In this document: piece after piece, positions 31,698-41,180 of the stretch
Layout: each line of letters opens with the position of its first letter
How positions within the stretch are numbered: position 1 is the stretch's first letter
Source: Streptomyces sp. TLI_105
Lineage (GTDB): Bacteria; Actinomycetota; Actinomycetes; Streptomycetales; Streptomycetaceae
Direction: 5' to 3'
Assembly: GCF_900105415.1 (NCBI RefSeq)
Contig: NZ_FNSM01000001.1
Span: forward strand, 4,058,501-4,122,500
DNA length: 64,000 bases
Program-made: the position numbers and the translations under genes
Notes under the pieces: model-generated
Databases searched by the model: none
Told to the model about the DNA's origin: nothing
The model's input: only the letters and a program-made list of their open reading frames with translations

Positions 31698-32570
31698 GTG
31701 ACCTCTCCCCGTTCCCCGCGCCCTTCCGCCCCGGTGGCCCGGCTGATCGCCACCGACCTCGACGGCACCCTGCTGCGCGACGACAAGTCCGTGTCCCCGC
31801 GCACGATCGCCGCCCTCGCGGCCGCCGAGCAGGCCGGGATCGAGGTCTTCTTCGTCACCGGCCGCCCGGCCCGCTGGATGGACGTCGTCAGCGACCACGT
31901 CCACGGCCACGGCCTGGCGATCTGCGCCAACGGCGCCGCCGTCGTCGACCTCCACTCGGGAGGCACCTTCCTGGAGGTCCGCCCGCTGGAACGGCCGGTC
32001 GCGCTCGACGTGGTCCGTGCCCTGCGCGCCGCCGCGCCGGGGGCGTCCTTCGCCGTGGAGCTCACCACCGGCATCCACTACGAGCCGCAGTACCCGCCCT
32101 TCTTCCTCGACCCCGGCGCCACCGTCGCCACCGCCGAGAAGCTCCTCTTCGAGGAGGAGCCCGGCTCGGCCGCCCCGGTCCTCAAGCTGCTCGCCCAGCA
32201 CCCCGAGCTCGACCCGGACGTGTTCCTCGCGCTCGCGCGGGAGGCCGCGGGCGACCGGGCCGCCTTCACCCGCTCCAGCCCGACCGCCCTCATCGAGATC
32301 AGCGCGCTCGGCGTCTCGAAGGCCTCCACCCTGGCCCTGTGCTGCGCCGAGCGCGGCATCGCGGCCGAGGAGGTCGTCGCCTTCGGCGACATGCCGAACG
32401 ACATCGAGATGCTGAGCTGGGCCGGCCGCTCGTTCGCCATGGGCAACGCCCACCCGGACGTCATCACCGCCGCCTCGGGCCGCACGGTCGGCAACAACGA
32501 GGACGGCGTGGCCGTCGTCATCGAACGGCTCGTCGCCGACGCGCTCCGGAGCAGGGAGACCGCCGGCTAG
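31698..32570 (+). CDS. HAD-superfamily Cof-type phosphatase
   Basis: A 290-aa Cof/YbiV-type HAD hydrolase. Motif I is DLDGTLL, motif II sits in FFVTGRPA, the lysine motif is KASTLALC, and motif IV is GDMPNDIEMLSWAG. A mobile cap lies between. Such enzymes dephosphorylate sugar phosphates or cofactors such as pyridoxal phosphate. GTG 31698 is chosen because GGAAG precedes it; GTG 31671 is the alternative. It ends convergently, overlapping the histidine-kinase gene by 4 bases. Confidence 0.88.
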   Translation: MTSPRSPRPSAPVARLIATDLDGTLLRDDKSVSPRTIAALAAAEQAGIEVFFVTGRPARWMDVVSDHVHGHGLAICANGAAVVDLHSGGTFLEVRPLERPVALDVVRALRAAAPGASFAVELTTGIHYEPQYPPFFLDPGATVATAEKLLFEEEPGSAAPVLKLLAQHPELDPDVFLALAREAAGDRAAFTRSSPTALIEISALGVSKASTLALCCAERGIAAEEVVAFGDMPNDIEMLSWAGRSFAMGNAHPDVITAASGRTVGNNEDGVAVVIERLVADALRSRETAG

Positions 32571-34279
32571 AGCGGCGCCTCCCACACCACCGTCGTCCCG
32601 CCGCCGTCGTCGCCCAGGCCCGGACCGCACCAGCTCGCGCCGCCCAGCGACTCGGCCCGGCGCGCCAGGTTCCGCAGGCCGCTGCGCCGCCCGCCCGCCG
32701 GGATGCCGATGCCGTCGTCGGCGACCGAGAGGCGCACCCCGGCGGAGCCGTCCGACAGGGTGGCGCCGGCGTCGACGACGACCTCGATGCGGCTCGCCTC
32801 CGCGTGCCGGAACGCGTTCGAGAGCGCTTCGCGCAGGGCGGCGACGAGGTTCTTGCCGGTGAGCTCGCCGACCGTCGAGTCGATCGCGCCGAGGAAGCGG
32901 TGCGCGGGCCTGAAGCCGAGCGGCACGGCCGCCATGTTGATCTCCCGCAGGACGCGGGTGCGCAGCCCCGACGGGGCCTCGGCGGGGCCCTGCTGGAGCG
33001 CGAAGATCGCCGTACGGATCTCCTGGATGGTCACGTCCAGCTCGTCCACGGCCTTGCCCACGCCCTCGCGCACGGCCGGCACGATCGACCTCCGCTGGGC
33101 GCTCTCCAGCATCATGCCGGTGGCGAAGAGCCGTTGGATGACCAGATCGTGCAGGTCGCGGGCGATCCGGTCGCGGTCCTCGAAGACGGCGAGGCGCTCC
33201 CGGTCGCGCTGCGCGTCGGCCATCATCAGGGCGAGGGCGGCCTGCGAGGCGAACTGGGTGGCGAGCGTCCGCTCGGCCTCCGTGAACTGCCGGGCGCCGC
33301 GCACCCGGGGCGTGGCGAGCGCGCCGAGGACCCGTCCGCCGCTCTGCAGCGGCAGCATCATGCTCGGCCCGTACGAGGACGTCAGCCGGCTGATCATGCG
33401 CGGGTCGGTCGAGGCGTCGGCCAGGAAGACGGCCTCGCCCTCCAGGAGCTCCTTCACGACGGCGCTCTCGGGCGGGATCACCATGCCCAGCGACTTCGTG
33501 GGCCGGGGCGAGGAGACGGCGACGATCTCCAGGCCGCCTTCCTCGGCGGGAAGCAGCACGATCCCGGCGTCCGCCTCGGCGAGCCTGCGGGCCTGTTCGG
33601 CGACGACCGTGAGGGCCTCGTCCGCGTCGCCGCCGGAGAGCAGGGCGGTGGTGACGGCGACCGAGCCGTCGATCCACCGTTCGCGCTGCCGGGCCGCCTC
33701 GTACAGGCGGGCGTTGCCGATCGCGATGCCGGCCTCGGTGGCGAGGACCCGGACCATGTGCACGTCGTAGTCGTTGAACTCGCCGCCGCCGCGCTTCTCC
33801 GCGAGGTAGAGGTTGCCGAAGATCTCGCCCTGGACCCGGATGGGGACGCCGAGGAAGGTCCGCATCGGCGGATGTCCCGGCGGGAAGCCCGCCGCGCGCG
33901 GATCGGTGGACAGATCGGCGAGCCGGATGGTCTGCGGGTCGCGGATCAGCGCGCCGAGCAGCCCCGCGTGGCCGTCGGGGCGGTGGCCGATCCGGCGGAC
34001 CACGTCCTCGCCGACGCCGAAGGTGACGAAGTCGGACAGGCCCTCGCCCTCCTCGTCGACGACGCCGATCGCGGCGTACCGGGCGTCGGCGAGTTCGGCG
34101 GCGGTCTCGCAGATCCGGTCGAGGGTGGAGTGGAGTTCGAGCCCGGTGCCGACCGAGCGCATGGCCTCCAGGAGCTGCGGCACGCGGGCGGTGAGCTCCG
34201 TGGACAAGCCCTGGAGGCTGCGGGTGGCCCGGGTGGCGGCTTCCAGGGGGTCCGGAGCGTCGGACGCGGCGGCGGTCAT
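32567..34279 (-). CDS. DevS/DosS-like two-GAF sensor histidine kinase
   Basis: A 570-aa cytoplasmic kinase: GAF-A at about 45-195, GAF-B at about 205-355, HisKA_3 dimerisation domain with the phosphorylated H377 (DRIARDLHDLVIQRLFATG), and an ATPase domain (REALSNAFRHAEA N-box, DDGIGIP G-box). This is the layout of mycobacterial DevS/DosS, which sense oxygen, NO or CO through heme in GAF-A. The HPPMRTFLGVP stretch (H136) lies where I would look for the heme ligand, but I cannot confirm it. It is next to the cytochrome bd genes, fitting a redox role. No response regulator gene is adjacent, so its partner is elsewhere. Confidence 0.87.
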   Translation of the reverse strand: MTAAASDAPDPLEAATRATRSLQGLSTELTARVPQLLEAMRSVGTGLELHSTLDRICETAAELADARYAAIGVVDEEGEGLSDFVTFGVGEDVVRRIGHRPDGHAGLLGALIRDPQTIRLADLSTDPRAAGFPPGHPPMRTFLGVPIRVQGEIFGNLYLAEKRGGGEFNDYDVHMVRVLATEAGIAIGNARLYEAARQRERWIDGSVAVTTALLSGGDADEALTVVAEQARRLAEADAGIVLLPAEEGGLEIVAVSSPRPTKSLGMVIPPESAVVKELLEGEAVFLADASTDPRMISRLTSSYGPSMMLPLQSGGRVLGALATPRVRGARQFTEAERTLATQFASQAALALMMADAQRDRERLAVFEDRDRIARDLHDLVIQRLFATGMMLESAQRRSIVPAVREGVGKAVDELDVTIQEIRTAIFALQQGPAEAPSGLRTRVLREINMAAVPLGFRPAHRFLGAIDSTVGELTGKNLVAALREALSNAFRHAEASRIEVVVDAGATLSDGSAGVRLSVADDGIGIPAGGRRSGLRNLARRAESLGGASWCGPGLGDDGGGTTVVWEAPL

Positions 34280-34299
34280 GGGCCTGAGCCTAGTAAGTC

Positions 34300-37200
34300 C
34301 TATTTGGCGAGAAAAGTCGGCCTCTCCGTACCGGTCGCCGCGGAGGTGACGAGCAGATCGGTCTCCCGCTCCTGCTCCAGCATCCGGCGCAGCGGACCGT
34401 CCGCCGCCGCGAGTTCGGCGTACGGGCCGCGCTGCACGGTCCGGCCCTCGTCGAGGACCACCACCTCGTCGACGGCGTCGAGACCGTGCAGCCGGTGGGT
34501 GATGAGGACGGTGGTGCGGCCCTCGGTGGCCCGGAGCAGATCGTCGGTGAGCGCGTCGGCGGTGGCCAGGTCCAGGTGTTCGGCGGGTTCGTCGAGGACG
34601 AGGACCGGGAAGTCGGCGAGGAGGGCCCGGGCGAGCGCGAGGCGCTGTCGCTGCCCCCCGGACAGCCGGGAACCGTGCTCGCCCACGAGCGTGTCGAGTC
34701 CGGCGGGCAGTCCGTCGACCCAGTCGAGCAACCGGGCCCGGCGCAGTGCCTCGCGCAGCTCCTCGTCGTCCGCGCCGACCTTGGCGAGCCGCAGGTTCTC
34801 GCGGACGGAGCTGTCGAAGACGTGGGCGTCCTGGGCGCAGAGCCCGACGAACCGCCGGACCGCGTCGCCGTCGAGTTCCCGGGCCGGTACGCCGCCGATC
34901 CGGTACGTGCCGTGCTCCGCGTCCAGGAACCGCAGCAGCACCTGGGCGAGTGTGGTCTTGCCGGAGCCGGAGGCGCCGACGACCGCGATCCGGCGCCCGG
35001 CCTCCAGGGCGAGCCCGAACCCGTCGAGCGCGAGCCGCTCCTGTCCGGGGTGCCGGGCCGAGAGCCCGGCCAGCTCCAGCGGGAACGGGTCCGCCGGGGG
35101 AGCGGCGGGCGTCCGCGGCTCGTGCACGGGGACGGGGGCGTCGAGCACCTCGAAGACCCGCTCGGCACTGCGCTTGATCCGCTGCCGGTACTGGACGGCG
35201 AGCGGCAGACCGGTGACGGCCTCGAAGGCGGCGAGCGGCGTCAGGACGATCACGGCGAGGGCCACTCCGTCGAGCCGCCCGTCCCGTACGGCCTGGACGC
35301 CGACGAGTGCGGCGGCCGCGACCGTCAGGCCGCAGACCAGGGCCGAGAGGCCGGCGCCGAGCGCGGTGGCGGCGGCCTGCCGGGAGGCGATGGAGGTGAG
35401 GGCGCGGTCGGCGTCCCGCGTCCGCTCGATCCGGCCCCGGAGCGCACCGGCGACGGTCAGTTCGGCACAGCCCCGCAGCAGGTCGGCCACGGCGGTCGCC
35501 AGGGTGCCGCGCCCGGGGGCGAGCCGCCGCTCGGCCCGGCGGGCGAGGGCTCCGCCGGCCGTCGGCACGGCGACTCCGGCGATCAGCAGGCCCACGGCGA
35601 GGACGGCACCGGCCTCGGGCAGCAGCCAGGCGGTGAACCCGGCGGAGGCGACGCCCACGACGAGCGCGGCGCCCACCGGGAGCAGCCAGCGCAGCCAGTA
35701 GTCCTGGAGGGCGTCGACGTCCTGCACGAGCCGCGCGAGGAGGTCACCGCGCCGGGTGCGGCGCAGTCCGGCCGGGGCGATCCGCTCCAGGCGCCGGTAG
35801 ACGGAGACCCGCAGGTCGGCGAGCATCCGCAGGACGGCGTCGTGCGAGACGAGCCGCTCGGCGTACCGGAAGACGGCCCGGCCGATGCCGAAGGCGCGCG
35901 TGGCGGTGACGGCCATCATCAGATAGAGCACGGGCGGCTGTTCGGAGGCCCGCGAGATGAGCCAGCCGGACACGGCCATGAGCCCGACGGCAGACCCGAG
36001 CGCCAGACTCCCGAGCAGCAGCGCGAGCGCCATGCGCCCCTTGAGCTCGCCGGCCATGCCCCGGACGCGACCGAGCACGGCGCCCCGGCCGTCCCCGCCC
36101 GCCCCGGCCGCCGGCCCGGCCACCGGCGATCCGGTCGTGGGCATCTGTTCCGCAAGGGGCGAGGGGGGTCCCTCCTGCTCGAGCGAAGCCGAGAGCTCGG
36201 GGGAGGGTGGGCACACGCCCGCACCTGCGCCGGACCCGGCGCCCCTGTCGCTCCGGCCCACCCCAGGAGCCTCGGGCATGACGGGGTCCTCGCCCCGGGG
36301 CGCGCCGATCGCCGAGATCACGGGGGACACGCCGCCCACCCGCACCACCCGGTCCGCCACCGCGAGCAGCGCCGGCCGGTGCACGACGAGCAGCACCGTC
36401 CGCCCGGCGGCAAGCCGACGAACCGCCTCGACCACCCCCGCCTCCGTCACACCGTCCAACCCCGCCGTCGGCTCGTCGAGCAGCAGCAGGGGCCGGTCCG
36501 CCAGGAACGCCCGGGCGAGCGCGAGCCGCTGCCGCTGTCCCGCCGAGAGCCCCGCGCCGTCCTCGCCGAGCGGGGTGTCGAGCCCCTGCGGCAGCCCCGC
36601 GACGAACCCGTTTGCCCCGGCGTCCCGCAGGGCGTCCCGTACCGCCTCGTCGGAGGCGTCCGGACGGGCGAGCCGTACGTTCTCGGCGACCGTCCCCGCG
36701 AAGAGGTACGGGCGCTGCGGGACCCAGGCGATGCGGGACCGCCATTCCTCCAGGTCGAGCGTCGCCAGGTCGGCGCCCCCGACCCGTACGGAACCGCCCT
36801 CCTCCGGCACCGCGAACCCCAGGACGACGTCGAGCAGCGTCGACTTCCCGGCCCCGCTCGGCCCGACCAGGGCCACCGTCTCGCCCGGCTCGACCGTCAG
36901 CGTCGCCGCGTCGAGCGAGGGCTCGGCGCGCCCCGCATGGCGGACGGTCACGCCGTCGAGCTCAAGGCGTACGGACTCCGGGGCACCCGCCGTGCCACCG
37001 TCCCGTACCGGCTGCTCCAGGACGTCGAAGATCTCCTCCGCCGCCGCGAGCCCCTCCGCCGCCGCGTGGTACTGCGCCCCCACCTGGCGCAGCGGAAGGT
37101 ACGCCTCGGGCGCCAGGATCAGGATGACGAGCCCGGTGTAGAGGTCGAGCTCGCCGTGGACGAGCCGCATGCCGATGGTCACGGCGACGAGCGCGACCGA

Positions 37201-37971
37201 CAGGGTCGCCAGGAGTTCCAGGGCGAAGGAGGAGAGGAAGGCGATCCGCAGCGTGCGCATCGTCGCCTGGCGGTACTCCGAGGTGATCGCGCGGATGGAC
37301 TCGGCCTGGGCCTTCGCCCGGCCGAAGATCTTGAGGGTGGGCAGGCCGGCCACCACGTCCAGGAAGTGGCCGGAGAGCCGCGAGAGCAGCTTCCACTGCC
37401 GGTCCATCCGGGCCTGGGTGTACCAGCCGATGAGGATCATGAAGACCGGGATGAGCGGCAGCGTGACCACGATGATCGCCGCCGAGACCCAGTCCTCGGT
37501 GACGATCCGGGCCAGGACCGCCACCGGCACGACGACCGCGAGGCCCAGCTGCGGCAGATAGCGGGCGAAGTAGTCGTCGAGGGCGTCCACGCCCCGCGTG
37601 GCGAGGGCGATCAGCGAACCGGCCTTCTGACCGCTCAGCCACCCCGGTCCGAGTGCGGCCGCGCGGCCGAGGAGCCGGCCGCGCAGTTCGGACTTGACCG
37701 CCGCGCTCGCCCGGTGGGCGGCGAGCTCGGTCAGCCAGGAGACGAGTCCCCGTGCCGCCGCGACTCCGGCGAGCAGCAGCAGGGGCGCGGTCAGGTCGGC
37801 GACCGACTGGACCTTCTGGAAGGCCCCCACCACGATCTCGGCGATGAGCATCGCCTGGGCGATGACCAGCGCCGCTCCGACGAGGCCGAGCACGACCACC
37901 GCGATCAGGAAGAGACGGGTGGCCCTGGCGTACCGGAGCAGGCGCGGGTCGATCGGTTTCACGTGAAACAT
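34300..37971 (-). CDS. cydDC: CydDC fused heterodimeric ABC exporter
   Basis: A 1,223-aa fusion of the two half-transporters CydD and CydC, which export cysteine/glutathione and are needed for cytochrome bd assembly. Each half has a six-helix membrane domain and an ATPase: first GPSGAGKST and LSAGQRQRLALARAFL, second GASGSGKTT and LSGGQRQRLALARALL. A Pro/Gly-rich linker lies near residue 560-620. The fusion is usual in Streptomyces. The start MFHVKP is encoded by a parS site. It follows cydB by 61 bases in the leftward cydABDC group. Confidence 0.93.
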   Translation of the reverse strand: MFHVKPIDPRLLRYARATRLFLIAVVVLGLVGAALVIAQAMLIAEIVVGAFQKVQSVADLTAPLLLLAGVAAARGLVSWLTELAAHRASAAVKSELRGRLLGRAAALGPGWLSGQKAGSLIALATRGVDALDDYFARYLPQLGLAVVVPVAVLARIVTEDWVSAAIIVVTLPLIPVFMILIGWYTQARMDRQWKLLSRLSGHFLDVVAGLPTLKIFGRAKAQAESIRAITSEYRQATMRTLRIAFLSSFALELLATLSVALVAVTIGMRLVHGELDLYTGLVILILAPEAYLPLRQVGAQYHAAAEGLAAAEEIFDVLEQPVRDGGTAGAPESVRLELDGVTVRHAGRAEPSLDAATLTVEPGETVALVGPSGAGKSTLLDVVLGFAVPEEGGSVRVGGADLATLDLEEWRSRIAWVPQRPYLFAGTVAENVRLARPDASDEAVRDALRDAGANGFVAGLPQGLDTPLGEDGAGLSAGQRQRLALARAFLADRPLLLLDEPTAGLDGVTEAGVVEAVRRLAAGRTVLLVVHRPALLAVADRVVRVGGVSPVISAIGAPRGEDPVMPEAPGVGRSDRGAGSGAGAGVCPPSPELSASLEQEGPPSPLAEQMPTTGSPVAGPAAGAGGDGRGAVLGRVRGMAGELKGRMALALLLGSLALGSAVGLMAVSGWLISRASEQPPVLYLMMAVTATRAFGIGRAVFRYAERLVSHDAVLRMLADLRVSVYRRLERIAPAGLRRTRRGDLLARLVQDVDALQDYWLRWLLPVGAALVVGVASAGFTAWLLPEAGAVLAVGLLIAGVAVPTAGGALARRAERRLAPGRGTLATAVADLLRGCAELTVAGALRGRIERTRDADRALTSIASRQAAATALGAGLSALVCGLTVAAAALVGVQAVRDGRLDGVALAVIVLTPLAAFEAVTGLPLAVQYRQRIKRSAERVFEVLDAPVPVHEPRTPAAPPADPFPLELAGLSARHPGQERLALDGFGLALEAGRRIAVVGASGSGKTTLAQVLLRFLDAEHGTYRIGGVPARELDGDAVRRFVGLCAQDAHVFDSSVRENLRLAKVGADDEELREALRRARLLDWVDGLPAGLDTLVGEHGSRLSGGQRQRLALARALLADFPVLVLDEPAEHLDLATADALTDDLLRATEGRTTVLITHRLHGLDAVDEVVVLDEGRTVQRGPYAELAAADGPLRRMLEQERETDLLVTSAATGTERPTFLAK
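37956..37969. other. parS site (exact) within the cydDC start codons
   Basis: Exact GTTTCACGTGAAAC palindrome, the ParB-binding parS sequence of Streptomyces. It encodes part of MFHVKP at the CydDC N-terminus. parS sites cluster around oriC. Confidence 0.92.
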
Positions 37972-38032
37972 GCCCTTCTGGAGAGCGTCGGCCGCCGAGC
38001 ACGGCTGGTGGGAGTCGGCGGCCGAGTGGCGA

Positions 38033-39034
38033 CTAGTGAGCGTCGGCGATGTGCTGCGTACCGATGCGCTTGCGGAACACCCAGTAGGTCCAGCTCTGGT
38101 AGAGCAGCACCAGCGGGGTCGCGATCGCCGCGCACCAGGTCATGATCTTGAGCGTGTACGGGCTCGAGGACGCGTTCGTCACGGTAAGGCTCCACTCGGG
38201 GTTGAGTGAAGACGGCATGACGTTCGGGAACAGCGACAGGAAGAGCATCGCCACGGCGGCGGCGATCGTCACACCCGAGAGCGCGAACGACCAGCCCTCG
38301 CGCCCCGCCTTGATGGCGGCGATGGCGCCGACCAGCGCCACCACGGCGACCAGCATCGCCGCGAGGCTCCAGCCGTCCCCCGTGTCGACCTGGGTCCAGA
38401 TCAGGAAGCCCAGGGCGAGCACCGCCGTGACCAGACCCAGCTTGAGCGCGAGCGCCCGCGCCCGGCCCCGGATGTCCCCCACCGTCTTGAGCGAGGCGAA
38501 GACCGCGCCGTGGAAGGTGAAGAGGGTGAGCGTGACCAGGCCGCCGAGGATCGCGTACGGGTTGAGCAGGTCCCCGAGGGTGCCGACGTACTCCATGTCG
38601 GCGTCGATCTTCACGCCCCGGACGATGTTGCCGAAGGCCACGCCCCAGAGGAACGCGGGGATCAGCGAGGTCCAGAAGATCGCCTGCTCCCAGTTGCGCT
38701 GCCAGTTCTCCTCGGGCCGCTTCACCCGGTACTCGAAGGCGACGCCCCGGACGATCAGGCAGACCAGGATGATCAGCAGCGGCAGGTAGAAGCCGGAGAA
38801 CAGCGTCGCGTACCACTCGGGGAACGCGGCGAAGGTCGCGCCGCCGGCGGTGAGCAGCCACACCTCGTTGCCGTCCCAGACGGGCCCGATGGTGTTGATG
38901 AGGACCCGCTTCTCGGCCCGGTCACGGGCGAGCAGCTTGGTCAGGACGCCGACCCCGAAGTCGAAGCCTTCGAGGAAGAAGTAGCCGGTCCAGAGGACGG
39001 CGATGAGTACGAACCAGACGTCGTGGAGTTCCAT
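38033..39034 (-). CDS. cydB: Cytochrome bd ubiquinol/menaquinol oxidase subunit II
   Basis: A 333-aa membrane protein, CydB, forming the bd oxidase with CydA; this oxidase reduces oxygen to water with high affinity without proton pumping. The start MELHDVWFVLIAVLWTGYF and segment FDFGVGVLTKLLARD, followed by VLINTIGPVWDGNEVWLL, are characteristic. About eight or nine membrane segments. It follows cydA by 18 bases and precedes cydDC. Confidence 0.95.
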   Translation of the reverse strand: MELHDVWFVLIAVLWTGYFFLEGFDFGVGVLTKLLARDRAEKRVLINTIGPVWDGNEVWLLTAGGATFAAFPEWYATLFSGFYLPLLIILVCLIVRGVAFEYRVKRPEENWQRNWEQAIFWTSLIPAFLWGVAFGNIVRGVKIDADMEYVGTLGDLLNPYAILGGLVTLTLFTFHGAVFASLKTVGDIRGRARALALKLGLVTAVLALGFLIWTQVDTGDGWSLAAMLVAVVALVGAIAAIKAGREGWSFALSGVTIAAAVAMLFLSLFPNVMPSSLNPEWSLTVTNASSSPYTLKIMTWCAAIATPLVLLYQSWTYWVFRKRIGTQHIADAH

Positions 39035-39052
39035 GCCTCGATCTCCTCAGCC

Positions 39053-40561
39053 TCAGTACGAGAAGGCCATGGGCCGGTCGGGGTCACGAGAGTCCCCGCC
39101 GATCTTGGTGGGCGGGTTGAGGTCGTCCTCGGTGAGCTCCGGCGGCCCCGCCTTGACGTACTTGACGAGGAGCTTGACCTCGATGACGGCGAGAATCGCG
39201 TAGAGGGTGGTGAAGACGATCATCGAGGTGAGGACCTCGCCCTGGGAAACGCCGGGGGAGACCGCGTCACGGGTGCGCAGCACGCCGTAGACGACCCAGG
39301 GCTGACGGCCCATCTCGGTGAAGATCCAGCCCCAGGAGTTGGCGATCAGCGGGAACGCCATCGTCCAGAGGGCGATGATCCAGTACCACTTGCCCAGGCG
39401 GGGGCTGAGCGCCTTCCGCTTGAACAGGACCAGGTTCGGCACCTCGTCCTCGCCGGTCCGCATCCCCGGTGCCAGCATGAACTTCTTCCGGGTCAGCCAG
39501 AGACCGAGCATGCCGATGCCCAGCGAGGCCATGCCGAAGCCGATCATCCAGCGGAAGCCCCAGTAGGCGACGGGGATGTTGGGCCGGTAGTCGCCGGGCC
39601 CGAACTTCTCCTGCTCGGCCTTGTTCACGTCGTTGATGCCCGGGACGTACGAGCTGAAGTCGTCGTTCGCGAGGAAGGACAGCAGGCCCGGGACCTCGAT
39701 GGCGACCGTGTTGTGGCCCTTCTCGACGTCGCCGTAGGCGAAGATCGAGAAGGGTGCGGGCGCCTCGCCGTCCCAGAGCGCCTCGGCGGCGGCCATCTTC
39801 ATCGGCTGCTGCTTGAACATGACCTTGCCGAGCAGGTCGCCGCTGATGGCGGTGCCGAGACCGGCGATGATCAGCGTGATCAGGCCGAGCCGCAGCGAGG
39901 TCCGCATGATCGGGATGTGCTTCTTGCGCGCCAGGTGGAAGGCGGAGATGCCCACCATGAACGCGCCGCCGACCAGGAACGCCGCCGTCATCGTGTGGAA
40001 GAACTGGGTGAGCGCGGTGTTCTGGGTGAGCACCTGCCAGAAGTCGGTGAGCTCCGCCCGGCCGCGCTCCTTGTCGATGCGGTAGCCCACGGGGTGCTGC
40101 ATCCAGGAGTTCGCCGCCAGGATGAAGTACGCGGAGAGGATCGTGCCGATCGACACCATCCAGATGCAGGCGAGGTGGATCTTCTTCGGCAGCTTGTCCC
40201 AGCCGAAGATCCACAGACCGATGAAGGTCGACTCGAAGAAGAAGGCGATGAGCGCCTCGAAGGCGAGCGGGGCGCCGAAGATGTCGCCGACGAATCGGGA
40301 GTAGTCGGACCAGTTCATGCCGAACTGGAACTCCTGCACGATCCCGGTGACCACACCCATGGCGATGTTGATCAGGAAGAGCTTGCCCCAGAACTTCGTC
40401 GCCCTGAGGTACTTCTCCTTGCCCGTGCGGACCCAGGCGGTCTGGATGCCGGCGGTGAGCGCGGCAAGCGAGATCGTCAGGGGTACGAACAGGAAGTGGT
40501 AGACGGTGGTGATGCCGAACTGCCAGCGCGCCAGTGTTTCCGGCGCCAAAGCTAGGTTCAC
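39053..40561 (-). CDS. cydA: Cytochrome bd oxidase subunit I
   Basis: A 502-aa heme-bearing subunit. Visible landmarks: H22 in TVYHFLFVP (equivalent to the E. coli high-spin heme ligand region), QFFHTMTAAFLVGG with the second His, the quinol-loop region after KMAAAEALW, and WIFTEMGRQPW. The quinol loop is short, as in Gram-positive enzymes. First gene of the leftward cydAB(DC) group, preceded by a Rex-type operator, so induced when NADH/NAD is high (oxygen limitation). Confidence 0.96.
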   Translation of the reverse strand: MNLALAPETLARWQFGITTVYHFLFVPLTISLAALTAGIQTAWVRTGKEKYLRATKFWGKLFLINIAMGVVTGIVQEFQFGMNWSDYSRFVGDIFGAPLAFEALIAFFFESTFIGLWIFGWDKLPKKIHLACIWMVSIGTILSAYFILAANSWMQHPVGYRIDKERGRAELTDFWQVLTQNTALTQFFHTMTAAFLVGGAFMVGISAFHLARKKHIPIMRTSLRLGLITLIIAGLGTAISGDLLGKVMFKQQPMKMAAAEALWDGEAPAPFSIFAYGDVEKGHNTVAIEVPGLLSFLANDDFSSYVPGINDVNKAEQEKFGPGDYRPNIPVAYWGFRWMIGFGMASLGIGMLGLWLTRKKFMLAPGMRTGEDEVPNLVLFKRKALSPRLGKWYWIIALWTMAFPLIANSWGWIFTEMGRQPWVVYGVLRTRDAVSPGVSQGEVLTSMIVFTTLYAILAVIEVKLLVKYVKAGPPELTEDDLNPPTKIGGDSRDPDRPMAFSY

Positions 40562-40645
40562 GTCGTCTTCTCCTTACTCGACGTGGTCACAGCGGGCAGT
40601 CTGCCTGGCGGGTTCCACCCAAATGGGGAGGAAGCAGGACACGCT

Positions 40646-40661
40646 TGTGAACGCGTTCACA
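40646..40661. promoter_or_regulatory. Rex operator (ROP) upstream of cydA
   Basis: Perfect 16-bp palindrome TGTGAACGCGTTCACA, 85 bases upstream of the cydA ATG, matching the Rex operator described for the S. coelicolor cydABCD promoter. Rex represses at low NADH and releases at high NADH. Confidence 0.88.
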
Positions 40662-40741
40662 TTCACAAGCATTATGGCTCATACGAAATCCGTACGTAAG
40701 AGCGGGGTGTCCCTACTCGAAGGTCACCCCTTCCCGGGATC

Positions 40742-40758
40742 TTCAACATATTGTTGAA
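40742..40758. promoter_or_regulatory. TTCAACA-TAT-TGTTGAA palindrome, GntR-like operator
   Basis: Perfect 7-bp inverted repeat with a 3-base spacer, ending 8 bases before the ATG of the cyclophilin-like gene. AT-rich sites of this form are typical of FCD-type GntR repressors. No GntR gene is in this window, so the regulator is unassigned. Confidence 0.45.
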
Positions 40759-40766
40759 TCGGGGGC

Positions 40767-41147
40767 ATGACCCTTCGGATCCGCATCTCCTGGCCCGCCG
40801 GCCACACCACGGCCACCCTTGACGAAACCCCCACGAGCAAAGCGCTCGTGGGGGCTCTCCCGATCGTCTCCACCGCACGCACCTGGGGCGAGGAGGTCTA
40901 CTTCGACACTCCGGTCTCCGCCGCGCTCGAGTCCGACGCCCGGCAGGTCGTCGAGCCGGGCACGGTGGCGTTCTGGACGGAGGGCGACGCACTCGCCCTC
41001 CCCTACGGCCCCACCCCGATCTCGCGGGGCGAGGAGTGCCGGCTGGCGAGCCCCTGCAATCTGCTGGGCGCGCTCGACGGCGACCCGCGGATCCTGGCCA
41101 CCGTCAGGGACGGCGACCCGATCCGGGTCGAGGTCGTCGCGGGCTGA
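40767..41147 (+). CDS. Cyclophilin-like fold protein (DUF3830/TM1367-like)
   Basis: A 126-aa protein with the cyclophilin-like beta-barrel signatures of the TM1367/DUF3830 group: WGEEVYFDTPV near 40, PGTVAFWTEGDALALPYGPTP near 65, and SPCNLLGALDGD near 94. These proteins have no proven enzymatic role. The ATG follows GGGGG by 3 bases. Divergent from cydA and convergent with hisC. The palindrome just upstream suggests tight regulation. Confidence 0.8.
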   Translation: MTLRIRISWPAGHTTATLDETPTSKALVGALPIVSTARTWGEEVYFDTPVSAALESDARQVVEPGTVAFWTEGDALALPYGPTPISRGEECRLASPCNLLGALDGDPRILATVRDGDPIRVEVVAG

Positions 41148-41180
41148 CCGGCCCGCCCGCGGGGGTTCGTCAGCGGCTGG

